The notes under the pieces were generated by a model. It did not search any database and was not told where the DNA came from. It saw only the letters and a program-made list of their open reading frames with translations. DNA of 64,000 nucleotides from positions 52,656,838-52,720,837 of the forward strand of contig ML679958.1 in the NCBI GenBank assembly GCA_007922225.1, written 5' to 3'. Shown piece by piece: positions 1 through 11,328 of the stretch; the stretch's first letter is position 1; each line of letters opens with the position of its first letter. The translations under genes and the position numbers were made by a program. The DNA is from Emydura subglobosa (lineage: Eukaryota > Chordata > Testudines > Chelidae).

Positions 1-132
1 ATTTAGCAGCAGGTGACCCAGGCCTGGGATGCTAAGGTTGCAGGGGGATGCCGGAGTTGGGGTGCTGTTTTTGTTTGTAGTGACAGAAAGGAAAATAAAA
101 TATTTGAAGTAAAATATTTCAGGAATTCCATA

Positions 133-473
133 TGTGGATTCATTTTTCACTAAACTCCTAGAATGTTCTGGACCTTTGTAAAATCTCATGGAACCTTTCA
201 GACTTTCTGAGAACTACATTTCCCTTAAACCTCCTACAATGTTGGCAGCCATGGCCTTGCGGGTATATAAGGGGTGGGATGTCGCCAATCAGTCAGTGAG
301 ATATTAGAATGAACTGAAGTGAAATGAGAGCCCAGATATTGTGGAATTTGTTTTATTGTGTAATTGTGAAAGTGTATTTGTCTTTTAAGACTTGAAGAGT
401 GTAAGTAGTGACTAATAAAGGACCTGTTTAATGAGATGCCACAGATATCTATTGAACCCCTATCTACCCAACA
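133..473 (+). mobile_element. Candidate solo LTR (low confidence)
   Basis: The stretch has promoter and polyadenylation signals spaced like an LTR: TATATAA at 264-270 and AATAAA at 414-419, about 150 bp apart. The sequence ends in ACCCAACA. Start and end are uncertain because I see no convincing target-site duplication; a TG at 133 and CA at 472-473 were used. It could instead be unrelated sequence with chance signals. Confidence 0.35.
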
Positions 474-1691
474 ATATAAAATATAAAATACTGTTATTTT
501 TCGAAGCTCAGGCTCATTAAAACAGATCTTTGATCAATGATGGCCAATGAGAGACTGACATGGCTTGCTATTTTATTTCTTGAAAATGCCATTGGCCAGT
601 CTTTGCATCTCTCTGATACTGTGCTTTTTTTTGCGTGGGCAAAGGTGAGAAAAGCGACTTCTTGAACTAAAGGGTTAAAGTTAACATTCTAAGTCTGTCA
701 CCTACTATAACACTATTTAATACCGGTCCTCCCAATGTTGGTGCACAGTTCATTTTCTTGATGTTAGTACCTTTCAGTTATTCTTAAAGTTAAAAAGTTT
801 CTATAAGCTTAGAGGAAACAAAATTTTATTTGCTTATATATGGCATGAATAAATATAGATTTACAGATGCTAGCTTGCAAATTTATCGTCTTATATGACA
901 GGTATAAATCATGCATGCAAATCGTGCATCAGAGTCATGAAATGGGCTACAAATGCAGTAAAAATAAGGTATTCAAAAGTTTAACGAATGGAGGGAGGTT
1001 TTGAAGACACTTCTCACCTGGGGTGCCATTTGGTGTAGAGCTGGCCCTGGGTCTGCCTACTGTCTACTACCTAACCTGCTCTGCTCCTCTCTGTCCACTC
1101 CTTGTCTTCCCTCCCACACCCATCTCCGTGCTCTATGTCACTTTGCTCCCCTGTGTGGCCACATGGACTAGACTGCCAATTACTAATGAATAAATACCAG
1201 TAAGAGACTGTAGGTCAGAAGTCATGGAAAGAGCCCTCTCTAGATACTGGGTGAAATTGCCATCACCTGCACACAGTCTGAACAATCAGGCTATGCAATT
1301 AAGTGTATAGGGGAGAAATTGACCCCTCAGCCTGTGACAAGCATGGAGCCCCTCCTGACTGTGACAGCAGCTGCAGCCCCTTCGTTCTACTTACACAGTA
1401 TGAATGAAATTCAATACTATGTAGGGGGTTGACACAAATTGTATAAATTAGTTAAGACTCACTTAAAATGACAGGATTTCTGCATCACTTCAGTGATGCT
1501 AGTATTTAAGTTATACTGTCATGGGGCGTCAATAGGAAATTATTTCACCTTGCACTACAGCTAAATTTGTATAAGATCGTGTCCCTTGACCCCACCCCAC
1601 TTCCACTTTCTATGCAATCAATGTGGAGACCTCTCCATGATGCACATGGGAAGCAATGATCCCATGCAGCCATTCCATTAGCTGTCCTTCC
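474..1691. other. No feature recognised
   Basis: This is AT-rich sequence with no credible ORF. A pyrimidine-rich tract lies at about 1052-1165. I recognise no repeat family here. Confidence 0.5.
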
Positions 1692-2098
1692 TGTGACAGG
1701 GTGCTGGGTGAAAGCAGGCTGAGCCGGCCCTCTGCCACTGGAACCCTAATTAAAGGGGAATTGGAGCTGGCTGAATAAGCCTGCAGTTAGTGAGTTGATA
1801 GGGGGCAGCTGCCAGACTTGTTAGCCAGGGGCTATAAAAGATTCTCAGGAAGGGAATGCAATGGTGGGAGGAAGGGGTAAACAGCCTGAAAAAGAGAAGC
1901 CACAGGAGGAGGGGGAGCTCCCCTTGGCCAGTGGCTGAAGCTGTGAGGCCCCTGTGGCTGTTAGCTGTGTCAGTAGACGGTGGTGGGTCACAACCTGTAA
2001 ATAAAGCGCACTGGTGCGAGCATGAAGCTGAAGCCTGGGGGTGGTGTGTGGGAGCAGAGGCCCTCCGCCACAGGAGGGCCCTGCACAAATCCATTACA
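1692..2098 (+). mobile_element. Solo LTR, 407 bp
   Basis: The unit starts TGTGACAGGG and ends CCATTACA, the TG...CA form of an LTR. It has a TATA box (TATAAAAG, 1833-1840) and a poly(A) signal (AATAAA, 2000-2005), both on the plus strand. The flanks are CTTCC (1687-1691) and CTGCC (2099-2103), a 5-bp target duplication with one mismatch. No gag, pol or second LTR lies nearby, so this is a solo LTR from recombination. The short open frames on either strand here are incidental. Confidence 0.72.
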
Positions 2099-2103
2099 CT
2101 GCC

Positions 2104-2470
2104 CCAACGTAAGAACGGCCATACTGGGTCAGACCAGACAAATGGTCCATCTAGTCTTCTAGTCCATCCAGTCTTCTAACAGTGGCCAGTGCCAGACGTT
2201 TTAGAAGAAATGAAAAGAACAAGGCAATTTTGAATGATCCATCCCCTGTCATTCAGTCCCAGCTTCTATTAGTTTGAGGTTTAGGGCACTTGGAGCATGA
2301 GGTTGTGTCCCTGACCATTTTGGTTAATAGCCATTGATGGAGCTATCCTCCGTGAATTTAGCTAATTAATTTTTTTTAACCTACTTATATTATACAAGTG
2401 GATCAAGTGGTGCAGCAGATCTTCTGCCAGACCTCCACTTCAAAGTTGAATTACATCCATTAATCATACT
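2104..2470 (-). mobile_element. CR1 LINE 3' fragment, antisense
   Basis: Read on the minus strand this ends in the CR1 3' region. On the plus strand it begins with AAGAACGGCCATACTGGGTC and continues through a CATCCCCTGTC segment and a TAGCCATTGATGG segment, which I recognise as the 3' part of a turtle CR1 subfamily. Similarity fades after about 2380. It directly abuts the solo LTR at its 3' end. It is non-coding and decayed. Confidence 0.7.
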
Positions 2471-2494
2471 TTGTTCTGTGCATTTTTGTATGTT

Positions 2495-2512
2495 AAAAAA
2501 AAAAAAAAAAAA
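2495..2512. repeat. Poly(A) run
   Basis: Eighteen consecutive A residues. No clear retroposed body precedes it. Confidence 0.9.
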
Positions 2513-5500
2513 GGCAAGAATATGATGCATTCCATGAGGTACATTTTTAAAAGGACTGAGGCCCAGCCTTCCTTTTCGCAGGCACATTTTGCCCCAGCCA
2601 AATTTGTGCCTGCATTTTTGTGCTTACAGAGTGAATTGCCGGTGCAGATCAGAGAATTTGCAACTTTAACGATCTGGCTTACATCCACAATTGGGTAGCT
2701 AGGAGCATAAGAAAGCAGATTTGCTTGTGGTCACCAAAATGCAGCTACAAAGGCAGACTGCCCTTTTCAGAAATCCAGCCCATTAACATGCTTTCAAGAA
2801 ATAGCAGGAGAAAAATAAAGACTACAAAATAAATCTACTATGTAAGGTACAGTACAGATGGGTAAAACCACATCAGCACATTATGAAGGTTTGGGTGAGG
2901 TGCCTTTTATCTTAATCCTTTGCACTCCTTTTTTTTTCTTTTTCTGGAAAGAAATCTCAAGGTTCCAGCACTAAACTATGAAAGCTATTCCTTTATCAGG
3001 GCCTCTGATAAGCTTGTCTACAAGCTTTTAAGGTGTCTTGGTCTCAAAATATTATTGCAAAATTAAAACTTTCAACTAAAACATAGCTTCAAGTAAAAAC
3101 CTGTATCACTGCTGTAATGTATTGCTTAATACACAGTTACTAGATTATGGTGTTGACAAACTACATATGTGAGATTTTAAACCATTTTTAATTTAAAATA
3201 AATTCAAGAAAATTAGGACTTGATTTAAATAAGCTAAAGATTCTTTTTCTTTAGTTCCCCAGAATCTATCTTTCTTTCCACTGATCTCATCTGGAAATTC
3301 CAGTCGGTTTCTCTCTCTCACATGCTGCAGTTGTATGACTGATGGAGTGTTTTGTCCTCTCTGCTGCTTAGTTGTGTTTTTTTTTTTCTCCCCTCTTTTT
3401 ACTTGGCTTTGATTCTGAGGACAGAACATTCTTTTCATCTTGCTGGAGGTATGCTCTGCATAAATCTCTCAGGAGATCTCACTCTACCCAGGCAATTTTG
3501 TGGTAAAAAAAAAGGGCTACTTCCTTATGTCTGTATAATTTACCTTGTGTAAATGCATGGATTGACCTTAGAGCCAGCCTGATTTTGTTGTGGATCCCCA
3601 CTTGTCTACCAAGTTTGCTTTGTGAACTATAGTAGCTGTAACATCTTTTGCCTCCCTGTTACGTGGCAGCAGCTTGCAATTTTTTCTGTAAGTGTCTGCA
3701 CATAATCCTTTTTTATTATTTCTTTGTAGAGAAGTAGCCTTTAAAAATAAAAAGAGCTAAAGTTGAAACTTGTTGACAAATAATTTGCTGTTGAACTGAC
3801 TGAAGGAGATGCTATCTGATTTAGAAATATTAGGCATGTTTGCTAGCAAGCTGAAGGATGCCAGAATAAAATATGGCTATAAAGCTTCCCATACAACGTA
3901 ACAACAATATAATAAAATGCCATGTTCTGTATAAGCTAATTATGTGGTCTAGGTTTGTAGTCCAGTAGATTCACTTTCCTCATTCCTTAGAGTGGCTAGT
4001 AGTTTACGCCCTATAACAAAGAGTGAAATTCATTGATTTGCATTCTGACCTACAGTCTGACCCTACAAGGTACTGAGTGCCTCTGGAAAGTCTGTGACTT
4101 TGGTGGGAGTTGAAGGTGCCATAGGAGTGATCAGCACCTTGCATGATTAAACGACTGGCCTCTGATGCTTGCAGAGTTCCCCTAGAATGCAATGGGAGAC
4201 ATGTACACTTAAAGAATGGGAAAGTTTGACCTAAAATCAGGATTAATGAATTTGAAAAGACGGCAGCAAGGTTGTTCCATCAAACATAGTCCAGAGCTGG
4301 CTGGAATGTATTCTGTGAATTGCATTTTTTCTTTTATACAGAATAAAAATCCCAAATTAAATCATGTATGCAGTTTGCCTGTTCACTGTTTAATGGCTTT
4401 AGTAGGCGATGGGGAGGAATTTTGGTTAAACTGATTCTGTAGAGGTCTCACTTGTTTTGCATATGCAGTACAGCCAATATTATCATAACCATCAAATATA
4501 TGGCAAATATTTTTCCATTTGGTTTGTACAATCCATATTTCTAGGCTTCCTCAAAACAAGGCAGAACTGTTTGTTTAACCTGTTTAAAACTAAGTGAGTT
4601 GTAAAAAAAAAAAAAGAGTCAGGGATAACTTTTTACACAAATCACACACAAATTTGGAATTCTACTTTATATTTGGAATCTTTGTTAGGGAAAAAATAAT
4701 CTTTGACTAACAGCTACACAACTCAGTTTGTAAAGGAACTGAGTCTTAGTAATTGTTACTTATTAGAATATTTACAGGATGCTTAAGTAGATTCATAACA
4801 GTACCTGCAACAAAGGGTGGATTTTATCCAAACAGCATGGAAATAAGTGCTGCATTTATTGATGAGGACAGTTCTTTCAATATTGTTATTATTACTGTTT
4901 TTAACAACAATAAAAGTATGTCAGCCATCATAATTATTGTCACAGGCTAGAAGTTCCAGCAGGGCAAGAACCCTTTTATAGATTAGCATTCCCTTGTGGG
5001 CGCAGAGGGCCAAATGTGTTTCTTGTCTCTAACGGAAGAAAAAAGAACTCAGACAGATTATAACCGAACAATCCAGGCTTCAGCAAATAGATCCTAAGAA
5101 GGAAACGAGATTGAGCGCCTGAAAAACTCATTCTGTTCAACTACTGTTAATACTGCTTTGCAGCAATGAAATCTTAATTAGTATTTCTCACCAGTTAACT
5201 GTTCCAGTGGGTCAGAGATGCCCGACATAGTTCTCATCTCCCCCCCCCCTTTTTTTTTTTTACCTAAGATTTCCAGAGGGAATGCTGTCTATAAATTAGA
5301 ACTAACTGGCCACGGTATTATATGATTATTGTCTAAGTGAAACAGATTTATCATCTTCACTTTTTCATTTCCTATTATAAGATTTCTGTTAAATACATAT
5401 TACTCATGAACGACAAAAGGACTGACAGCATGAGAGGCTATTTCCCTGGGGCTAGGTAAATTTGAAGAGTGTTTATTACAGAGATAATGTTCCTCACCAA

Positions 5501-6339
5501 TAACCGATTATGTATTCTATTAGATTTATATAATCAGATGAGGCTACAGGTGTTAGACTGCTGGGGGCCAGAGGAGGCTACTGCTTCTCTTGACATTGTC
5601 ATTTTTTCACTCCAATGGCGATAAGAAGGTCATCTGTCCACTTCTCTCCCTCCCTGGCCTCATGTTTGTGTGTTGGCTTAGATGAGTGTGCAGACTAGAA
5701 ATCCATGCGGAAGAGCAGTACCAAGTGTTACTGGATGCAAATGAGATATCCATGGAAAATTTTACCTCTCAAAAATCTCAGTTTAAGGTACCCCAGGTTG
5801 AATTAATCATTATTAGTGAATTTCAGTCTGCTTTAATTAATATAGTCCATTAACATATAATAAAAATTCAAAAAAGTAATTGGTAATTGTCAAATGAATC
5901 TGACTGATAAAAAAAATCTATGCCTTTGTGATATTTTTAGTTTTAAGTACATAGGGACAATGTTAAATATGGATACATATGACTTCATCTGGAAGCCTTA
6001 CCTAGATCTACTCTGCAAATAATCACCAAGAGGTTTGCTTCTCTTCTTACCCTCTTTGTCTTGGGTATGTCTGCAGTCACATGGTGTTGAAATGAAGAAT
6101 GAACAGCCTTCTGGATGCAGAGATGCTGAGGGGGTTAATTTTTTCCATTTTTCTTTTTTCTTTTTAGGCAATGTTTATAATCACACCGCTGTATAAATAG
6201 CTCAGGTGGACTGTCCACCTCCACTGACAGCATGGAGGCACACTGTCATAGCATATACCACATGCTTAGCTGCTTCCATTGTATTATGATTACAGTACTT
6301 CATAAATAAAACGATGTGCCTCTTTCATTTGTTACTGAA
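2513..6339. other. No gene recognised; minor repeats only
   Basis: AT-rich sequence with many stops in all frames. It holds short homopolymers near 3380, 3505 and 4603, and a weak palindromic element at about 4059-4145, where an AAGGTACTGAGTGCC end faces a GATCAGCACCTTGCA end. Nothing else is recognised. Confidence 0.5.
5240..5261. repeat. C10-T12 homopolymer tract
   Basis: A run of ten C is followed directly by twelve T. It is low-complexity and likely length-variable. Confidence 0.9.
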
Positions 6340-6777
6340 CTATGACTTAGTGGGAGACTGAGCATCAGGAGACCTATCTTCTGTTCCTGTCTCTGTGACT
6401 AAGGGTATGTACACAATGATGGCGGCAAATTCGCCGCCATGAGATCGATCTATCCAGAGCAATTGAGCAGCAGTGAAGACCCGCTCAATCGATCCAGAAG
6501 TTGATTCAATTAAACCACCCCCTCAAAAGGCGTAGCGCAGGGGAGACAGCACACTAAAGGGAAGTTAGGAAGTCTGCATAGCTTGCATAACTCCTGTCGA
6601 AGGCTGTCGAATTTCCCACTAAGTGTGTACCTTTCTCCTCTTGGGCGAACCATTTAACTTCTCTGTACTTCACTTTCCCCATTTGTAAAATGGAGTAATG
6701 AAACTTACCCTTCTTTTAACAAGGCTTTTAGATCTATGAGTGAAAAGTGATAGAGAAGTACTCAGTCTTATTATTAA
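6340..6777 (+). mobile_element. MIR-type SINE split by a DNA element
   Basis: The left part (6340-6402) reads like the MIR body up to CTCTGTGAC. The right part (6635-6777) resumes with CTTGGGCGAACCATTTAACT and CCCCATTTGTAAAATGG, the well-known MIR core and 3' half. The two halves join correctly if 6403-6631 is removed. Age is high and divergence strong, as expected for MIR. Confidence 0.75.
6403..6631. mobile_element. Non-autonomous TIR element (MITE) inside a MIR
   Basis: It starts GGGTATGTACACA after a TAA at 6400-6402 and ends near TGTGTACC. The interior is rich in ATCGATC-like words (GATCGATCTATCC, CAATCGATCC), which I associate with a turtle palindromic DNA element. The right end is decayed, so the TIR match is short and the second target copy is not clear. 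It has no transposase. Confidence 0.6.
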
Positions 6778-7009
6778 TCCTGAAAACTGCTCCTTTGCCT
6801 TTTCACAAATCAATCTAGGCCTTTACAGTTTTCTTAGATCACAGACTTAGGCCACTACCCTTCAAAAGGCTCCACATGAACAGGCCCAGTCATAGCATGT
6901 ACCTCTAGAACACCCACACAGCGTGAGGGTGGGTGCCCCTCTCATCACAGAGGTCCTTCTCTGGCTGTGTAACCAGGTTGGCATGTGCAGTGTGGCCTTC
7001 TGGCCATAA
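6778..7009. other. No feature recognised
   Basis: Short unassigned spacer between the MIR and the possible LTR. Confidence 0.5.
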
Positions 7010-7600
7010 GTCCTAGGGAGGTGAAAACTGTGTTTCTAGGTGTAAAGCAATCCAAAAATGATAAGGACAAACTAAAGGAACACTGCAGCTCACAAAATGT
7101 CCAGGTTCACCCAGCAAAGTAAGAGTCAGTACTCTCCTGCAAAGTAAGAGGTCAGTACTCACCATGAAGGGCGTCTGGGCCCCTGACTCCCTCCTGTCTG
7201 AGAGAACCAGGCCAAACACTCTGGGTTCTAAATCAAAAGGGAAAACAAAATAAAGAAGATCCCTGTGCTTCTTCAGAAAGCCCAGGTGGCAGAGCTCTTT
7301 AGCCATTTTTCTGGTAAGCACCCCACGGTTCTCTGGGGCTCAGGAGCTCTGGCTCTATTTGCCTCTGAGTGCTGTACTGAATGGGGCTTGGAGCCTCCCT
7401 TTTTAGAAGCTATCCCTCTCCTGGTTTGACAGGCCTCAGAAGGGTGCCAGGTTGGGGCTGATTGTGCTCAGAGGACCTCTTTATGCCTTTGGTGACGGGG
7501 ATGCCAACCTGTCTTCCCTATGCCTGCACCGAGTCCCATTCACAGGGAACTGGCCATAACATTCCCAGTGCTGGATCAGAGCCTGATATTAGTCATGACA
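7010..7600 (-). mobile_element. Possible LTR, antisense
   Basis: On the minus strand the block would begin TGTCATGACT at 7600 and continue through a CTAAAAAGG TATA-like word near 7400. It is more GC-rich than its flanks and I associate the segment around 7040-7130 with a turtle LTR. It contains a 25-bp tandem duplication (7114-7138 and 7139-7163, based on GCAAAGTAAGAG). The 3' boundary is not defined, there is no clear target duplication and the poly(A) signal is missing. Confidence 0.35.
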
Positions 7601-9962
7601 AACATGTGGGGGTTATCAGGACACTGGGCAGGGAACAGGGAGGGAGGAGAGGGTTAATATCCATAGAATGCTTTTGTTCCTTACTGAAGCCTAACACCTG
7701 GTTTGATGGAGTAAGGAAGATTTTTGGTTTGCCTTTTTAAACTTAGAGTAAATAGATGTCTTTGTGTAATGGAACCAAAATCCAGGAAAATAAGGACCAA
7801 TTACTACTATAAGTAATGGAGTACAATGTCCTGGCTTACTGTAATATTATCTCTTTATCTCTTAAACCACTTACACAGTAATTGTTTTACAAAAGTCACT
7901 TTTCTCCTTTAGGCTATCTCAGCCATTAAGGGATCATCAAGTGCGGAAGGTGCACCCATTTTTCAAGAGCAGTAATTGAGGCTTCCCTTTATTCATTTTC
8001 TTGTAGCACAAGCTTTCTCCAATAATTATGGGCCCGAACTTGATTTTCTTTCTGTGCAATGCCAGACCTAAGTCAATTGGGTGTTTTTAATAAAGAATTC
8101 CATAGTCTGCACTTGCCTTTCAGATTGAATTCCTTTCTTTTGGATTAACAAAACTGATTGAGTGGTGATTGGGCCAAATTTTCTACTGTTCTTTCAAGAG
8201 TATTTACACAGGTGTTTACATCCATGGTTATAGAAGTTGGGAATTTATATTTTGTGAAGTTCTGTGTCTATGGCCAGCAAAGAATATTTGGTTTTGGGAC
8301 TTGAGTTAGCCAAGAAACTGTTGGGTACTCTAGAAGTGAAGGTTTTTGTTTGACCTCAACTTGAATAAGGAACTTATGTAAGTGCATTTCAGGTTACCAG
8401 ATGCTATTGGATGTTAACATATTACTCAATGTCTAAAACAACAACAACTTAGTTGGCCACAATTTATTATTTGCCACGTCTCATCACTCTTAATTACACT
8501 GAGTAGGATCTTCCTCCAAGGTTCATTCAATTTAAATCCCTGGTACAATTTACAGTTAGTCACTATCAATGCGAGAAAGGCTAGTAAACTCTCTTCCTGT
8601 AAGTTTTTATATATTTTGGATGGTTTTCCTCATATAAACCTATTAACAATTTATTTTTTCTAATCTCCTTTCAACTCCTTCCACCACCACCACCACTACC
8701 ACCAAAAAGAGAAGGGACAATCAGAAAACTCTTATGGCCTATGACCACATGTTCTGATAAAAGAGATTGCTCTATTTCAGTTCTACGGTAATACTTCTTG
8801 ATTGTCCCTCTGTGGGAGAATTATCTTAAATTTCTTTCTATGGAAGTTATTAAACTAAAATACATATTCAAAATAAAACAGAAAACCTATAGTCTTAAGG
8901 CCTGATTATGATCTTATACTCACAGCCATGTATCTCTTATAAGACCAGACACTAAACACATGTATAGTATAAGAAAAGGTGCCAGTTTTATGAGTTATCC
9001 TATGATCTGCATTCATTTCATGTCATGTACTGTACAACATTTCTGTGCTTCTTTAAGATCTGGGGACAAAGACGCTTACAGCATCTCTAGTTATGTGGGA
9101 ATACCTTGTTGTCTGAATGACCTGTCATGGAGCTTAGCTGTAAACACCATGCATGATCCATAGCTCAGTACAGCAAACAACTCCTCAGTGAGAACTTTAA
9201 AAAAAGTTAGAAAAACAGGGGAAACACAAAATTGAACACCAGCCCTTCCACAGCCATACTTAAAATCCCAAATGCAGTGAATTTCCATGCTGTAGACCCT
9301 AATTCTGCAATTAGACTTGTCTGTACTGACAGGAGCGACATTACCTTCATTTTGCTTGAGGGGACCATGGAGGGTTGCACAGTTCATTGTCATTTTTATT
9401 AAAACAGATAAGAATGGACTCTAGGTTGTGACCCTTCTATTCGATGAAACCTCTAAAAATCACTCAGCTGCAGAGATAACATTCAAGATCACCCTCGAGG
9501 CTGCATGTGCTCTATAGCAAGAGAACCAAAGAGCCCAGCGAGAATGCTAAACAATTTTTTTCCCTGGCTTCTTCCAGATGCACATGTTCTATATACCTGC
9601 CCTAGAAAAGCAGCCCCAAAAGTTTTGCAGGTGAAGTAAAATATAGACATTTTGATTTTTATTGCCAGTTTCAAATCAGTCTTTCTGTGCTATTACTTTT
9701 TTCCCTTCCTTCTCTTCCTCCGTTCATTGTTATCATGTTAATGTTGCCTTGGCAAGACATAAAAAAAACAGGAAAATCCTGCTATCAGTCTCCAGTGCTG
9801 AAATGAGCTCTCCCTGGAGCAGAAGCAATGCAGTTCCCCTGTACTGTGATTGGGATAGGATTTAAGGAACTCACGCAGACATTCACTATGCTGATGGTAT
9901 AGAGACCCACATAAGTTCATGGATATTAAATAGATGCAGCGGGTGTATGTCTGGATGAAGTA
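7601..9962. other. No gene recognised
   Basis: AT-rich unassigned sequence. A short (CAC)n tract sits at 8681-8707 and a half palindromic element at about 8030-8085. Small open frames here show no family resemblance. Confidence 0.5.
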
Positions 9963-10019
9963 CAGGCCCTATTGAAGTTGATGGGAGTTTTGTCTTTGAC
10001 TTCAATGGGCCAGGGTTTA
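9963..10019. mobile_element. Short palindromic element
   Basis: Two arms around TGAAGTTGATGGGAG and TTTGACTTCAATGGGCC form an imperfect inverted repeat. This word pair recurs in small turtle DNA elements. It is too short for a firm family call. Confidence 0.45.
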
Positions 10020-11046
10020 CCTTGTATATACTAGTGAAGAGAGAGTTTTAGAGACAGGCAATGGTGAGTCTGCCCTAATGGATCCATGACTATGAAAATC
10101 CACCTGCCATTCCTACTATGGGTGGTGGAATTGGCAACAGCTGTTTGGGCTACTGCAAAATTCTCTGTTGTACCAGAGTGAATCCTCAACACACAGATTA
10201 GATTCTCAGACTGGATTGAGGACCTAGCCCTAAAAGTTATAAACATGGTTGTAGCAATGTGTACTTTTCAAATATAAAATGCAGAGATGTCTCATAAAAT
10301 CATATTACATCTGCACTTAATAACATTTCATTGCAAAAATTGCTTTCTGCCAATGCAGTTCCATTTGCTTTTGTCAGTAGAAAGAGGTATTAATTATAAT
10401 GAAGATTAAACTTGTGCACAGCAGCAGTGCTGAATTCTCCTTTTACTGCAACTGTTTGGCATGGGCTGAATATTACCTTTGTGATCAGCAATGCATGTGT
10501 AATTCAATTAATTGATTTATTATATATCAGTTTGTAACAAGAAAGGGCACCTATTTCAAGACTATGAACAGCCACTCAGTTTTTTAACATTACAGAATCA
10601 AAATATATATCTCAGTCAGTCTCAGCTATTCTATTCTATTCAGGTTCTTATACCAGCGTCATCATAATGGTATATGAGTGCATTCCAGTTAAGCATTCAA
10701 CACTGTGACTAACATTTTATTAAGAGCAGCAGCTCTTAATAAAAATTTCTAACACCCCTGTCTAACAACATCACCTTAATATTCCCTAACACTCCTCAAA
10801 AGCCTCATGAAATAAAAGGGTCCTGCAGTGCCTCCTGAAAGTAGAAAAATCCAGGCTATTTTGGACCATGGGTGAAGGAAAGCCTGAAGGTGGAGGTGAG
10901 AGATTGTGAGAGATGGTTTTATAGGGGACCTGTTGAGAAGCACTCATAATATTCATTAATATGTAGCAAAACCCCCGTAAAATTATTTCATTTTCAGTTA
11001 GTTTGTCTTTGAATATGAAAAAAAAGTATAAAAATTGTTCACCTAG
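10020..11046. other. No feature recognised
   Basis: AT-rich unassigned sequence. A short CTATT repeat lies at about 10626-10640. Confidence 0.5.
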
Positions 11047-11143
11047 ACCCTGATCCAGCAAAGCATTTAACCCTTGCTTCAAAGGTACTATTTAGATGCT
11101 TAAAACTGAGCATGTGCCTTAAGTGCTTTGCTGGACTGGTCCC
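11047..11143. mobile_element. Palindromic MITE-like element
   Basis: The left end ACCCTGATCCAGCAAAGC mirrors the right end GCTTTGCTGGACTGGTCCC, about 97 bp apart, with further inverted matching inside. It carries no coding capacity and is probably a TIR-only DNA element remnant. Confidence 0.55.
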
Positions 11144-11237
11144 TCTGGGCCCAGCTGATGGACACTTACTCATGTCATTGAGTACTTACTTCTGTGAGTA
11201 ACCCCACAGAGGTTATTTGCACAAGTGAAGTTCACTT

Positions 11238-11328
11238 GTTGGAGTTGGTCCTGCTTTGAGCAGGGGGTTGGACTAGATGACCTACTGAGGTCTTTTCCAA
11301 CCCTAATAGTCTATGATTCTATAATTCA
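11238..11328 (+). mobile_element. CR1 LINE 3' end, sense
   Basis: It contains GGGTTGGACTAGATGACC, then a TCCAACCC segment, and ends in CTATGATTCTATAATTC, the CR1 3' terminal octamer repeat. Only the last ~90 bp is present, the severe 5' truncation usual for CR1. Confidence 0.85.

Noticed and set aside
1856..2179. 107-codon frame and its antisense partner
   Set aside because: Both lie in the solo LTR and run across its boundary, so they are incidental.
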